Shown: positions 25,153 to 34,676 of the stretch, in pieces
Layout: every line of letters starts with the position of its first letter
How positions within the stretch are numbered: the first letter of the stretch is position 1
DNA from: an uncultured Spirochaetota bacterium
Lineage (GTDB): Bacteria > Spirochaetota > Spirochaetia > Treponematales > Treponemataceae
DNA length: 64,000 nucleotides
Assembly: GCA_944389415.1 (NCBI GenBank)
Contig: CALXMF010000008.1
Location: 18,166-82,165 of the forward strand
Direction of reading: 5' to 3'
Notes under the pieces: generated by a model
The model's database searches: none
What the model saw: the letters and a program-made list of their open reading frames with translations, nothing else
Told to the model about the DNA's origin: nothing
Program-made: the position numbers and the translations under genes

Positions 25153-25194
25153 ATAAAACGGGACTGATATACAAGAATCAGTCCCGTTTTATTT
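25151..25194. terminator. Bidirectional terminator
   Basis: An 18-bp perfect stem: AAATAAAACGGGACTGAT (25151-25168) and its complement (25177-25194) around an 8-nt loop. A and T runs on both sides let it stop rsfS and the convergent acidic gene. Confidence 0.92.
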
Positions 25195-25213
25195 GGTGCA
25201 ACACACGCTTTAA

Positions 25214-25450
25214 TTAGTCAAAATCATCGTACACGATTGAATCTTCATCATCCTCATCGTCCAGCATATAAGGATCATCCTCGTCAAAATCATCCTCCAA
25301 GTCGTCTTCAAAGTCCTCATCCATGAATTCGTCGTCTTCAAAGTCGTCGTAGGAATCCTCATCACTGTCTTCATAGTCATCCTCATATGGATTACCATAA
25401 GAATACCCGGCTAATGAAGAATACTCCAGCAGTTCATTTTCACTAAGCAT
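25214..25450 (-). CDS. Small, extremely acidic protein without basic residues
   Basis: The 78-residue product has 26 Asp and 14 Glu (about half of all residues) and no Lys, Arg or His. The first 22 residues (MLSENELLEYSSLAGYSYG) look like a short folded or helical segment; the rest is a D/E tract broken by Phe, Tyr and Met every few residues, as in low-complexity linear motifs. AGGAAG stands about nine bases before the ATG, and the gene shares the bidirectional terminator with rsfS, which supports real expression. Possible roles are mimicry of nucleic acid, a chaperone for basic proteins or metal binding, but none can be shown. I know no named family. Confidence 0.7.
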   Translation of the reverse strand: MLSENELLEYSSLAGYSYGNPYEDDYEDSDEDSYDDFEDDEFMDEDFEDDLEDDFDEDDPYMLDDEDDEDSIVYDDFD

Positions 25451-25675
25451 TGCGCATACTTCCTTTTTCCGCAGTGTTATGTGATATCAGAGTACTTATG
25501 AACCATGTGCGTGTCAACTGGAAAATAGTAAAATTATGTATCTTTGATACACAATTAGAATATTATTGAAAACTTGATGGTATTTATGAATATTTTGCAT
25601 CCTGCTTACAGTTATCTGGCTGTGTTTATATTTTTTTTATTAGTGCAATACTTGATAATAATTTGGGGGAGGTAT

Positions 25676-25703
25676 TTGACAAAAAAAGGAAATCTTGTAT
25701 AAT
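25676..25703 (+). promoter_or_regulatory. ispE promoter, predicted leaderless
   Basis: TTGACA (25676-25681), 16 bp, TATAAT (25698-25703): full consensus in both hexamers. The -10 ends nine bases before the ispE ATG at 25713. Confidence 0.8.
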
Positions 25704-25712
25704 ATCATAGCT

Positions 25713-26585
25713 ATGTTGCATGATATCGTTGTATCTGCCTATGCAAAAATTAATATAGGTTTGAGAGTGTTGCCAAAACGCTCTGATGGGTATCATGATA
25801 TTGAGAGTATTTTTCAGACTGTTTCGTTATGTGATGTTTTGCATATAGAGCAGATACATGGAAATGGTGATTGCATTGTTATATGTGATAGTATGCCGTT
25901 GCCAGCGAAAAATACACTTACTGCAACTTATGCAAGTTTTTGCAGAGTAGCTCGGATATGTCCATCGATACGTGTCGTACTTGAGAAGCATATTCCTGCA
26001 GGAGCGGGGCTTGGCGGAGGTTCATCTGATGCTGCTTCTTTTCTGCGCGGGTTAGATACTCTGTTTAAGACTGGACTGACTTTTGAACAGATGCAGACGA
26101 TTGCTGGATCTGTCGGAAGTGATGTTTTTTTCTTTCTGTCATGTGACGCAAACGGATTGGGAAGCGCCGTTGTGACAGGACGCGGAGATACAGTCCATAG
26201 AATTAGACAGCGCAGTGATTTGAATATTGTGGTTGCCTGTCCTGCGGTCCATAGTTCTACTGCTGAGGCATATGCTTTGGTTGATGAATATATGAGCCGG
26301 GAGATGCAAATACAATATCCGCCGCTTGGAATGCTTGAAGCGATGTACAGGGATCAGGTGTGTGCATGGTCTTTTGTGAATAGCTTTGAGATTCCTCTCA
26401 CAGAGAAGTATCCCGTGATTGGCAAGACGTTAACAGTTTTGCGTGATTGCGGTGCCGATTTTGTGCAGATGTCTGGTTCGGGCTCAGCTGTTTTCGGGGT
26501 TTTTGAAACTTCTGTAGCTGCAGAAAACGCATCCGCAGTACTTGCTGATAAGGGAATTATGAGTCATTGCACCTTTTCCTGTTAG
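25713..26585 (+). CDS. ispE: 4-diphosphocytidyl-2-C-methyl-D-erythritol kinase
   Basis: A 290-residue GHMP kinase of the MEP isoprenoid pathway. The start region AYAKINIGLRVLPKRSDGYHDIESIF carries the family motif 1 lysine and the DGYH signature; the ATP loop is PAGAGLGGGSSDAASFLRGL; motif 3 is QMSGSGSAVFGVF. The frame extends upstream to a TTG at 25695, but that lies within the promoter; the ATG at 25713 fits the family start. No Shine-Dalgarno precedes it because the consensus TATAAT ends only nine bases upstream, so the mRNA should be leaderless. spoVG follows by 35 bases and may share the transcript. Confidence 0.94.
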   Translation: MLHDIVVSAYAKINIGLRVLPKRSDGYHDIESIFQTVSLCDVLHIEQIHGNGDCIVICDSMPLPAKNTLTATYASFCRVARICPSIRVVLEKHIPAGAGLGGGSSDAASFLRGLDTLFKTGLTFEQMQTIAGSVGSDVFFFLSCDANGLGSAVVTGRGDTVHRIRQRSDLNIVVACPAVHSSTAEAYALVDEYMSREMQIQYPPLGMLEAMYRDQVCAWSFVNSFEIPLTEKYPVIGKTLTVLRDCGADFVQMSGSGSAVFGVFETSVAAENASAVLADKGIMSHCTFSC

Positions 26586-26620
26586 TTATGCAATTATTGT
26601 ACTAAGTGGAGGGCATTTGT

Positions 26621-26905
26621 ATGCAGATTACTGAGATTAGAATTCGAAAGGTAGAAGCGGACAGCAAACTGAAGGCATATGTAACAGTTACTTTTGATAA
26701 TTGTTTCGTTGTTCACAACGTAAAGATTATTGATGGTAAAACAGGACTGTTTATTGCCATGCCGAGCCGCAGGACGAGTACTGGAGAGTATAAGGATGTC
26801 GCTCATCCGATTAGTCCAGAATTTCGGACGCTGCTTCAGGATTCTATCTTATCGGAGTATGCTGCCGGTCATGTTATTGAATCGGAAGCAGATGATAGCG
26901 AGTAG
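26621..26905 (+). CDS. spoVG: SpoVG-family regulator
   Basis: A 94-residue nucleic-acid-binding protein. [11 protein letters not shown], followed by [20 protein letters not shown] and [23 protein letters not shown], is a near-perfect SpoVG pattern. In Borrelia and Staphylococcus SpoVG binds DNA and RNA and affects virulence-linked genes; in spirochaetes it has no sporulation role. GGAGGG precedes the ATG at 26621, preferred over the upstream ATG at 26606. The tRNA-Gln gene begins seven bases after the stop. Confidence 0.95.
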   Translation: MQITEIRIRKVEADSKLKAYVTVTFDNCFVVHNVKIIDGKTGLFIAMPSRRTSTGEYKDVAHPISPEFRTLLQDSILSEYAAGHVIESEADDSE

Positions 26906-26912
26906 TTTGTTT

Positions 26913-26985
26913 TGAGGCGTCGACAAGTGGTAAGTCATCGGCTTTTGGTGCCGACATTCCGCAGGTTCGAATCCTGCCGCCTCAG
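26913..26985 (+). tRNA. tRNA-Gln (anticodon TTG)
   Basis: Cloverleaf: acceptor TGAGGCG/CGCCTCA, D arm GAC...GTC, anticodon stem TCGGC/GCCGA around TTTTGGT with anticodon TTG, T arm GCAGG-TTCGAAT-CCTGC. Discriminator G; CCA not encoded. It lies between spoVG (7 nt) and rplY (60 nt) with no own promoter or terminator evident, so it is probably cut out of a longer mRNA. Confidence 0.95.
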
Positions 26986-27045
26986 CGACGATATGCAAAA
27001 AGAAACGAGTCTTTTTGTTATTTTTGGTTAAGGAGTTCCTGTATT

Positions 27046-27597
27046 ATGGATCAGATGGTTGTTAACGCAGTTATTCGTACAGAATCTGGTAAGCGTGCTG
27101 CAAAAAAACTTCGTGAAAATGGACGCCTGCCTGCTGTTATGTATAATTCCCATGGCGAAGCAGTAATGCTCGATATTGATGAAGCAGAATTTTCTAAAGT
27201 TTGGAGAAATACAACACCGACAACACTTATTACTTTGAAGGTGGATGGAAAAGAATATCTGTCTTTTATTAAAACAACAGAATACGATATTATTTCAGAT
27301 AAAAATCTGCATGTTGATTTTCATACGATCGAAGCAGATAAAAAGCTGAAAATGAAAATGAATGTTCAGTTTACAGGAAGTCCTGTTGGAGTTCGTGAGG
27401 GTGGAAAATTGCGTACTCATGAAGCTCAAATTCAGATTTCCTGTCTTCCAAAAGATCTTCCAGTTCGTATTACTGCTGATTTGAGTCCTCTTAAGATTGG
27501 TGAGACATTCCGTGTAAAGGATCTTAATCTTTCTGATGCAGTGACTGTTCTTACTGATGCAGAAACAAATCTTGCTAGCGTTCTGTCTGTAAAATAA
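27046..27597 (+). CDS. rplY: Ribosomal protein L25 (CTC/TL5 form)
   Basis: A 183-residue general stress-type L25 with the 5S rRNA-binding N-terminal domain (VNAVIRTESGKRAAKKLRENGRLPAVMYN, about residues 5-33 onward to 95) and the C-terminal TL5 beta domain (KLKMKMNVQFTGSPVGVREGGKL). AAGGAG precedes the ATG. The usual downstream partner pth is not adjacent here; tilS follows after a terminator. The gene is just behind tRNA-Gln and may share the spoVG transcript. Confidence 0.95.
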   Translation: MDQMVVNAVIRTESGKRAAKKLRENGRLPAVMYNSHGEAVMLDIDEAEFSKVWRNTTPTTLITLKVDGKEYLSFIKTTEYDIISDKNLHVDFHTIEADKKLKMKMNVQFTGSPVGVREGGKLRTHEAQIQISCLPKDLPVRITADLSPLKIGETFRVKDLNLSDAVTVLTDAETNLASVLSVK

Positions 27598-27624
27598 AAT
27601 AGGAAAGATTCCTTATTGAATACA

Positions 27625-27655
27625 GGGCTGTTCTCATGAGCAGCCCATTTTTTTT
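27625..27655 (+). terminator. Terminator after rplY
   Basis: GGGCTG (27625-27630) pairs with CAGCCC (27641-27646), with further inner pairing around TCATGA, followed by ATTTTTTTT. Confidence 0.85.
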
Positions 27656-27675
27656 GTTGCTGGTAGCACATAATA

Positions 27676-28986
27676 ATGATTGAAAGTTTTATTCACCAGT
27701 TTGAAGAAAAAGTTCTGCAAGGGATTACTGCTTGTGGCATTTCTGAGGATTCTCTTTTTTGTCCTGCTTCTCGATATGCCCTTGGAGTGTCTGGCGGTGC
27801 TGATTCAACGGCGCTGCTTGTCGCATTTGTCAGACTGCGCAATAGATGTTCTCATCCTTTAACACCGCTGTATGTGGTAACAGTAAATCATAATATTCGT
27901 CCGGAAAAAGAGTCTTTCGGAGACGCTGAATTTGTTGCGAATCTTTGTGCAGCATTTCCTGCCGTTTTTTGTACAGTTTCTTCTGTACCACAGGGGCATA
28001 TATTATCTGTCGCAGCTGAGCGAAAAAAAGGTATTGAGGATGCAGCTCGTTTTGTTAGATATGAAATATTTAATAATTTCTGCCAAGAATATAAAATAGA
28101 ATCGTTTTTTCTTGCACATACACAAAACGATCATCTGGAAACAGTGCTGTTGAGATTTTTACAAGGAAGTGATTGCAGCGGTCTTGCCGGTATTATGAGA
28201 ACACGAGGTAAATTTTGCCGGCCGCTGCTTAGTATTACCCGTGCAGAAATTGAGCGGTATCTAAAAGAATTGCATATTTCGTATCGAGTGGATAAGACAA
28301 ATATGGATCCCTCGTATTTGCGTAATCGTATCCGTCTGCAGCTTGTTCCTCTGTTGGATACTGCTTTTAACGGATGGCGCAGCGCTCTTTTATCTGGCAG
28401 CGAAAAGGCATTTGATGATTCAAATACTTTGGAAGCTCAGTTATCCGAACTCAGATGGATTACTGATGATCAGAAAAATACCTGCTGTATGCAGCGGTCA
28501 GTGTTTTTCTCTGTTTCGCCTGCTATTCGGCGCCGTTTATTATATACCGCTTTTTCTCTGCTGCATATTTCTGAACGTATTCCGTACCATCTTGTGCGAA
28601 ATTGTATAACAGGGAATTTGCCTGTGTCTGGTAAGGGTATTGAAATTATCTTAAATCAGAATAACCTGTGTATAAGAAAATACGCACCACCTAGGAAAAA
28701 AATACAATTTTTTGTTATACTGAATAAGAAAGGAATATATTCGGGACCATACGGAACTTTTTATGTCTGTAATGAACAGTGTTTACCTGATGATTCGAAC
28801 GGCAAACAACTTGGTGGAATTTACACACTTCCTGTATGCATAAGGACAATGGTGCCTGGTGATAAGCAGCGATCTGCGGTTATATCTTCTGCTGATACAG
28901 ATTTGAATCTAGTTATTTTTTCACTAGTGTCTAACAGTGATAATAAGAATTTCTGCCGAATATATTATACAGAACGGAGTCTGTGA
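27676..28986 (+). CDS. tilS: tRNA(Ile)-lysidine synthase
   Basis: A 436-residue enzyme that converts C34 of the AUA-reading tRNA-Ile to lysidine. The PP-loop motif SGGADS is at residues 39-44, followed by the family features VTVNHNIRPE, GIEDAARFVRYEIF and LAHTQNDHLETVLLRFLQGS, then RPLLSITRAEIERYL and NRIRLQLVPLL. The C-terminal part is less conserved. Its stop overlaps the ftsH start region (GTGATGATGA), the usual tilS-ftsH pairing. No clear Shine-Dalgarno precedes the ATG 21 bases after the terminator T run. Confidence 0.93.
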   Translation: MIESFIHQFEEKVLQGITACGISEDSLFCPASRYALGVSGGADSTALLVAFVRLRNRCSHPLTPLYVVTVNHNIRPEKESFGDAEFVANLCAAFPAVFCTVSSVPQGHILSVAAERKKGIEDAARFVRYEIFNNFCQEYKIESFFLAHTQNDHLETVLLRFLQGSDCSGLAGIMRTRGKFCRPLLSITRAEIERYLKELHISYRVDKTNMDPSYLRNRIRLQLVPLLDTAFNGWRSALLSGSEKAFDDSNTLEAQLSELRWITDDQKNTCCMQRSVFFSVSPAIRRRLLYTAFSLLHISERIPYHLVRNCITGNLPVSGKGIEIILNQNNLCIRKYAPPRKKIQFFVILNKKGIYSGPYGTFYVCNEQCLPDDSNGKQLGGIYTLPVCIRTMVPGDKQRSAVISSADTDLNLVIFSLVSNSDNKNFCRIYYTERSL

Positions 28987-30887
28987 TGATGAATAATGAC
29001 AATAATAATCCGGTACCGGTAAAGCGCGGCCGGTTCGGACTTATTTTTTTTATTTGCATGTTGTCGGTTTTCTGTGTGTATATGATATATTCAAGTAGTA
29101 AAACGACTATTCCAGAGATTACTTATTCGCGTTTTATTCAGGCTGTACTTGATCAGCAGGTAACAGAAGTTCATATTGTTGGAAACAGGGTTATTCAGGG
29201 AGTGATGCGGTCTTCAAACAATGAAGTATCGTATTTTACTACGTACATACCATATACGGATGATACGCTTATTCCTCTGCTGGAAGAAAAAGAAATTATT
29301 GTGTCAGGGGCAGATTTTTCTCCTTCGATTTTTTCATATCTGCTTGATTTTGCTCCGTTGCTTATCATGCTTCTTTTTTTATTTATTATTCTCCGTCAGA
29401 ATGCAGTACAAAGCGCGCGCGGTATGCAGTTTGGCCGCAGCCGTGCGCACATTTATACGGGCGGAAAAAAAGTGACGTTTGACGATGTTGCCGGACAGGA
29501 AGAAGCGAAAAAAGAACTTGCTGGTATTATTGACTTTCTTAAAAATCCTAAAAAATATCTTGATATGGGAGCCAAAATACCGACGGGGGTACTTCTTGTG
29601 GGTAGTCCCGGTACGGGAAAAACTCTGCTTGCTCGTGCTGTTGCTGGTGAAGCAGGTGTTTCTTTTTTGCATATTTCTGGCAGTGATTTTGTGGAAATGT
29701 TTGTCGGCGTGGGTGCCAGCCGTGTCCGTGATCTTTTTGCGCAGGGGCGTAAAATGGCGCCTGCTATTATTTTTATAGACGAGATAGATGCTGTAGGGCG
29801 CGCACGTGGTGCTGGATTGGGTGGTGGTCATGATGAACGTGAACAGACACTTAATCAAATGCTCGTTGAGATGGATGGTTTTGAAAATAAAGATGGTGTT
29901 ATTATACTTGCAGCAACAAACCGGCCAGATGTTTTAGACCCTGCTTTGCTGCGTCCCGGCAGATTTGATCGGCAGGTTACTATTTCTTTACCTGATATCA
30001 AGGAACGTGAGGCCATTCTTAATGTGCATGGTAAAAAAATTCCTCTGGCTCCTGATGTTGATATGCGTAAGTTTGCGCGTGCGACACCAGGTATGAGCGG
30101 GGCTGATTTGGCAAATATTGTAAATGAAGCAGCTCTGTTTGCGGCTGCCAGAAACCTGAAAAAGGTCGGCTGTCGGGAATTTGAGGATGCGAGGGATAAA
30201 ATTCTCATGGGGGTTGCCCGCGAAACAATGGTTCTTCCTGAAAAAGAGCGGAAAATGACTGCTGTCCATGAGGCAGGGCACGCGCTGCCGTATTATTATC
30301 TTGATAATGCATCACCTTTGCATAAAGTGACAATAATACCTCGTGGAAGAGCGTTGGGGTTGACTGTTGGACTTCCGGAACATGATTCATATTCGCATAC
30401 TCGGTCATGGTTATCAGATCAGCTGGTTATTTTATATGGCGGTTATGCGGCAGAAACTGTTGTGTACGGAGAAACAACAACAGGTACTCAAAATGATATT
30501 CAGCGGGCTACTGAAATAGCACATCGGATGGTCTGCGAATGGGGAATGGCAGAACAGACAGGTGCTGTATGTTATGGACAGGAAGATGAGCCGATTTTTA
30601 TGGGGCGGGATATTGCGAGACGCAAGACCTTTTCCGATGATACTGCACGTAGAATAGATGTTGCTGTACGGGAAATATTGACGCAAGCGGAACAGAGGGC
30701 TTTTGCGATTTTGACCGAACATCGAGAACAGCTCGATAAGCTTGCAGCTGCTTTAGTGGAAAGAGAAACAATGGATGACTATGAAATTCGCCAGTTATTG
30801 AATTTTTCTCTGCCGGAGTATCATGAAGATTCTGAGAGTATGAGCAGACAGATAGATATAGATTTCCCTAAAAAAACCGATGTATAG
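28986..30887 (+). CDS. ftsH: ATP-dependent zinc metalloprotease FtsH
   Basis: A membrane-bound AAA+ protease of about 633 residues. There are two membrane segments ([19 protein letters not shown] near residue 20 and [18 protein letters not shown] near 120) flanking a small periplasmic domain. The AAA domain has Walker A GSPGTGKT, Walker B IIFIDEID and the [20 protein letters not shown]. The zinc site HEAGH is near residue 425. One small difference from many homologues is [14 protein letters not shown] (usually HEAGHALV). The start may be any of the ATGs at 28986 or 28989, overlapping the tilS stop. Confidence 0.96.
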   Translation: MMNNDNNNPVPVKRGRFGLIFFICMLSVFCVYMIYSSSKTTIPEITYSRFIQAVLDQQVTEVHIVGNRVIQGVMRSSNNEVSYFTTYIPYTDDTLIPLLEEKEIIVSGADFSPSIFSYLLDFAPLLIMLLFLFIILRQNAVQSARGMQFGRSRAHIYTGGKKVTFDDVAGQEEAKKELAGIIDFLKNPKKYLDMGAKIPTGVLLVGSPGTGKTLLARAVAGEAGVSFLHISGSDFVEMFVGVGASRVRDLFAQGRKMAPAIIFIDEIDAVGRARGAGLGGGHDEREQTLNQMLVEMDGFENKDGVIILAATNRPDVLDPALLRPGRFDRQVTISLPDIKEREAILNVHGKKIPLAPDVDMRKFARATPGMSGADLANIVNEAALFAAARNLKKVGCREFEDARDKILMGVARETMVLPEKERKMTAVHEAGHALPYYYLDNASPLHKVTIIPRGRALGLTVGLPEHDSYSHTRSWLSDQLVILYGGYAAETVVYGETTTGTQNDIQRATEIAHRMVCEWGMAEQTGAVCYGQEDEPIFMGRDIARRKTFSDDTARRIDVAVREILTQAEQRAFAILTEHREQLDKLAAALVERETMDDYEIRQLLNFSLPEYHEDSESMSRQIDIDFPKKTDV

Positions 30888-30925
30888 AAAGAAACTGGTA
30901 TAATGAAGATAACGGGAGTTGTGTG

Positions 30926-33019
30926 ATGAAGAAAAAGATGATGATGCTATCAGCAATGATTTTGATGGGGTATATATATCTGTTACCATCACCAGCGCAA
31001 TCCCTATCGGGCGGTGTTCACAGTGATAAAAAAGTAGCTCTCAGTTATCTGCAGCAAAGTGAGAAGTCCTATATTGAGGGTAATTGGAAGATTGCTGCCA
31101 GTTTTGCTGATATGGGAATTGCTTATGATTCTACTATTGCAGATTTATGGTATATAAAAGCTGTATGTGCAAAGCAGTTATATGCGCCAGTTAGTGAAAT
31201 TTTACCGTTTATCTCTCGGGCTGCAGTTTCGACTCATTGGATAGGTGATAAAAAACTTGAAGCAATAGTTATGTATGCTGATATTCTGTCTGACACAGGA
31301 AACAGCCTTTTGGCGCTTGAGGTATTAGAACCTGTTGCTGAGGTTATATCTGCTGATATTCGATATGTGCAGTTAAAAGCACTTTACAGAATGAATACAG
31401 AGGAATCCCGCCAGAAAGCTCGGGAAGCTGTCTATCAGGATTGCCGATTATTTCCGGCTGATTACCGATTTGCCAGGCTTTTTTTTCAGATGGAGACTGC
31501 GACTATTGGAAGTCCGCAATTTGATGAAATAAAACAGACTGCGCAAATTTTTATCAATCGAATAGATGCAGAGTCTCCTGATGCAGAGTTGGAAATATAT
31601 GCAATTCTTTTTTCGCCTGCTGATGAACAGCTTTTAAAATTACAGAGTTTTGCCGCGCGCGGACAAAAGCATTATTTGTATGCTCCGTTAGCTCTGAGGC
31701 ATGGATTGCTTGACGAAAAAGCTGCTGTCGATTATGTGATTGATTTTTTAGAAGAAGCCGTACCGTATGATTTTTTTATTCAGTTTGCTGTTCAGCTGCA
31801 GAATGCTGAGGCAAAAGATGCGATGAAATCTGTTATGACTGCCTTTTCAGGACAGTTGACTGAAGATACAGATGGCGATGGAATTTATAATCTGTATGTA
31901 AAGTATGAACGGGGACGGGCAGTGCAGATTACCTACGATATTAATCAGGATGGATTGGCTGAGTTATCTGCGGATTGTGATTTTGGTTTGCCGACAGTGG
32001 TAATTGATAACAGATCAGATTTTATTATACATTATAATCATTTCCCAACAGTCAGAGAAGTTGAAGTTCTGAAACTGTTGGAAGATAATTATCTGGTATA
32101 TACTTTTGATGGTGTTCCGTTTGAATGGAACCCTTTTATCATCTCTAAATCACTTGAAATTGCTGCTGCATATGATGATTTTGCGTTTTATTTTCCCTAT
32201 ATCGATACAGGAACTTCTGTACAGAAGTTAGATCAGACGGTATTGCTTAAAGAGGCAACTGCTGTAGATACGACAGTGAGTCAGCTTGGAAAGAATTTGG
32301 GGATACATTTTTCTGTACTTGATGGCAAGTATACATACGCAGAATATATACTTGATGAAACGCCGTATGCTCATGCATATTTTTCTGATGGGATTCTGGA
32401 TAAACGATATCTTGATAGTGACGGGGATGGTCATTTTGAACGGTGTGAAGTATTCGATCTTGTAATGGCATCTGAGACTGAAGAGCTTGTGCATGCTGAT
32501 GCTGCTCTATATAAGGGGCTTTTTGGTGCTGCTACTATGCCAAGTGGTATATATTTAAAACAGGTCCTGATAGATACAAATAAAGATGTTGTACCTGATT
32601 TTATACAGTCATATTCTGAAGATGGTATTGTTATGGCTTCATGGGATACTGATTATGACGGAAATTGGAATACCCGATATGTATCATATCCTAATTCTGA
32701 TATAGAAGATATTTATTATTACCGGCCCAGAGAAAAATCAGCTGTTTGTATTCGTTCTCGTGCAAAAGTACCGATAAAACTCATCGATGGAACAATAGAA
32801 TATCCTATTGTAAAGGATCCTGTATGTGAGTTGTATTGGATTGGGGATACTAAAGGTACGAATTTTGCCTCGGAAGTACTGTCAGCCCTGTCACTTATTC
32901 AGTCTGAAGGTGTTTGTACAATAGTGCCAGCCGGAGAAGACCGCATTCTAGCTGTTCGGGTTGGTGATTTCTGTTTTGGGGAACTGATTGATAAATCTGA
33001 TGAAACTGATGTGCAGTAA
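30926..33019 (+). CDS. Large exported protein with TPR-like N-terminus and repeated DxDxDG motifs
   Basis: A 697-residue exported protein with a signal peptide (MKKKMMMLSAMILMGYIYLL, cleavage near AQS). Residues 30-290 are helical repeats of TPR character (YIEGNWKIAASFADMGIAYD; LLALEVLEPVAEVI). From about residue 310 there are five calcium-loop-like motifs: DTDGDGIYNL, DINQDGLAEL, DSDGDGHFER, DTNKDVVPDF and DTDYDGNWNT, each followed by a strand ending in R or Y, similar to dockerin/EF-type or thrombospondin-3-type repeats. It is probably periplasmic or surface-bound and may bind Ca2+. It lies 36 bases after ftsH and overlaps the next lipoprotein protease gene, so the three may cooperate in envelope protein quality control. 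Family name not recognised. Confidence 0.8.
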   Translation: MKKKMMMLSAMILMGYIYLLPSPAQSLSGGVHSDKKVALSYLQQSEKSYIEGNWKIAASFADMGIAYDSTIADLWYIKAVCAKQLYAPVSEILPFISRAAVSTHWIGDKKLEAIVMYADILSDTGNSLLALEVLEPVAEVISADIRYVQLKALYRMNTEESRQKAREAVYQDCRLFPADYRFARLFFQMETATIGSPQFDEIKQTAQIFINRIDAESPDAELEIYAILFSPADEQLLKLQSFAARGQKHYLYAPLALRHGLLDEKAAVDYVIDFLEEAVPYDFFIQFAVQLQNAEAKDAMKSVMTAFSGQLTEDTDGDGIYNLYVKYERGRAVQITYDINQDGLAELSADCDFGLPTVVIDNRSDFIIHYNHFPTVREVEVLKLLEDNYLVYTFDGVPFEWNPFIISKSLEIAAAYDDFAFYFPYIDTGTSVQKLDQTVLLKEATAVDTTVSQLGKNLGIHFSVLDGKYTYAEYILDETPYAHAYFSDGILDKRYLDSDGDGHFERCEVFDLVMASETEELVHADAALYKGLFGAATMPSGIYLKQVLIDTNKDVVPDFIQSYSEDGIVMASWDTDYDGNWNTRYVSYPNSDIEDIYYYRPREKSAVCIRSRAKVPIKLIDGTIEYPIVKDPVCELYWIGDTKGTNFASEVLSALSLIQSEGVCTIVPAGEDRILAVRVGDFCFGELIDKSDETDVQ

Positions 33020-34664
33020 ATCTCTGTTCTGGATTTGTATATCGCTGTGTATGGTATGCACTGCCTGTACAACTTTTGAACCGGATGTGTATACTCCGCT
33101 TAATTACACAGAAGCTGATACAAGACAGACTGAGATGAATCGAATTTCTGATATCTTAGCAAGTAATCCGGTAGAGGCACTCTGGCGGTCGTGGTTATTA
33201 GTTACTTCTGTTCCCGATTCACCTGCAGATAAAGAGCGTGAATTATTTGATACTTGTATCAGTACAGTAACCGATTTGTGCCGCTCAGCGGAAGCAAAAA
33301 ATGATTTTCTTGCTGTTAACCGTTATTTGTTGTCTCTTCATGCGGTCGGTGCGTCAATTGATACTGTACTTGCCAGTACTGTTCCTGAGTTAAAAACAAA
33401 ATTCCTTGCTGAGATACCGGGTCTTGCTCTTCATAAAAATGTGGAAAAATCAGGGACAACTGGTAAAGTTTCTGATTTTATTGCAGGAACTGTTACTATC
33501 TGGGTAGATAAGGGAATTAAAGTTGAGCGGGGCATGGGATTTGTTGATGTTGTGATCGGCTCCGGCTTTTTTATCAGTAATGATGGCTATCTTGTTACGA
33601 ATTATCATGTAATTGAAAGTGAGGTAGATCCTGAATATGAAGGATTTTCTCGATTGTATATTAAACTTGCTCAAGATTCTGATACCCGTATTCCGGCAAA
33701 GGTTGTTGGTTGGGATCCTGTACTTGACTTGGCCCTATTGAAGGCGGAGATTACTGCTCCTTATATATTTTCACTTGGTTCTTCCGCTGATCTGAATACA
33801 GGAGATCGTATTTACGCTATTGGTTCACCAGTTGGTTTGGAACGAACATTGACGTCAGGTATTGTTTCCGCTGTGGATAGAGACCTGTTTTCGATTGGCA
33901 ATGTTATGCAGATTGATGCGGCTGTCAATTCTGGAAATTCCGGCGGACCGCTGATTGATTCTACCGGAAATGTACAGGGAATAGTGTTTGCCAGTGTTGC
34001 TCAGTACCAGGGACTAAATTTTGCAATACCAGTAGAGTATCTCAAATGGGAACTTCCTATACTCTATGGCGGCGGAGAACGTGTTCATCCATGGATTGGC
34101 GCATATGGGCATACGCTGAAAGATCCTGCCCGTCCTGAACTGAAAGGTGTTGTTATTGATTATATAATGCCGGGTGGCGGAGCATATCTTGGCAGATTAT
34201 CTGTTGGTGATATTATTACCCATATAAATGGAGAGTCTGTTTCTGCAATTGAGCAGATGCATCATATGTTTATGGTTCTGCAGCCTGATACTATTGTACG
34301 AATCAGTGGAATTACAAAAAGCGGAGAAGAGTTTTCTTCTGCGGTGTATCTTCAGGATCGTCCGCGCTCTCCTGGATATGAAATATATCGTCATGATCTG
34401 ATAGCAAAATCGATGCTGCCGATATTTGGGATGTCTCTTACTTCTGTTGGCAAATCGGAGTATGTTGTTTCTTCAGTTCTAAAAGGAAGTATCGCAGATG
34501 AATCTGGTTTTTCAGAAAATGATCCGATACGCATAAGGAATATAGAGTTCAGCGAAAAAAATGACGCAATGTTTGTGAGTATTTACGCAAAAAAGCGTAA
34601 GAACGGTTATCTTGATATAAATCTTGGAATTGCTGCTCCGCTGGACAGTTCGCTGTATTTCTAA
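33000..34664 (+). CDS. HtrA/DegP-like lipoprotein serine protease with PDZ domains
   Basis: A 554-residue protein starting MKLMCSKSLFWICISLCMVC; the lipobox C-T-A-C a few residues later predicts a lipoprotein. The trypsin-like domain (about residues 140-350) has all three catalytic residues: His in NYHVIESE, Asp in LDLALLKAEI and Ser in VNSGNSGGPLID. A PDZ domain (GVVIDYIMPGGGAYLGRLSVGDIITHING) follows, and a second, weaker PDZ-like region (SVLKGSIADESGFSENDPI) ends the protein. N-terminal residues 25-130 form an extra helical domain not usual in DegP. ATG at 33000 is preferred to a TTG at 32988. It overlaps the upstream gene by 20 bases; lepA follows 12 bases later. Confidence 0.88.
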   Translation: MKLMCSKSLFWICISLCMVCTACTTFEPDVYTPLNYTEADTRQTEMNRISDILASNPVEALWRSWLLVTSVPDSPADKERELFDTCISTVTDLCRSAEAKNDFLAVNRYLLSLHAVGASIDTVLASTVPELKTKFLAEIPGLALHKNVEKSGTTGKVSDFIAGTVTIWVDKGIKVERGMGFVDVVIGSGFFISNDGYLVTNYHVIESEVDPEYEGFSRLYIKLAQDSDTRIPAKVVGWDPVLDLALLKAEITAPYIFSLGSSADLNTGDRIYAIGSPVGLERTLTSGIVSAVDRDLFSIGNVMQIDAAVNSGNSGGPLIDSTGNVQGIVFASVAQYQGLNFAIPVEYLKWELPILYGGGERVHPWIGAYGHTLKDPARPELKGVVIDYIMPGGGAYLGRLSVGDIITHINGESVSAIEQMHHMFMVLQPDTIVRISGITKSGEEFSSAVYLQDRPRSPGYEIYRHDLIAKSMLPIFGMSLTSVGKSEYVVSSVLKGSIADESGFSENDPIRIRNIEFSEKNDAMFVSIYAKKRKNGYLDINLGIAAPLDSSLYF

Positions 34665-34676
34665 TAAAATGCAGAT

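Noticed and set aside
25210..25398. Met/Arg/Thr-rich frame on the minus strand
   Set aside because: It is the shifted reading of the acidic gene's GAT/GAC codons and has no Shine-Dalgarno.
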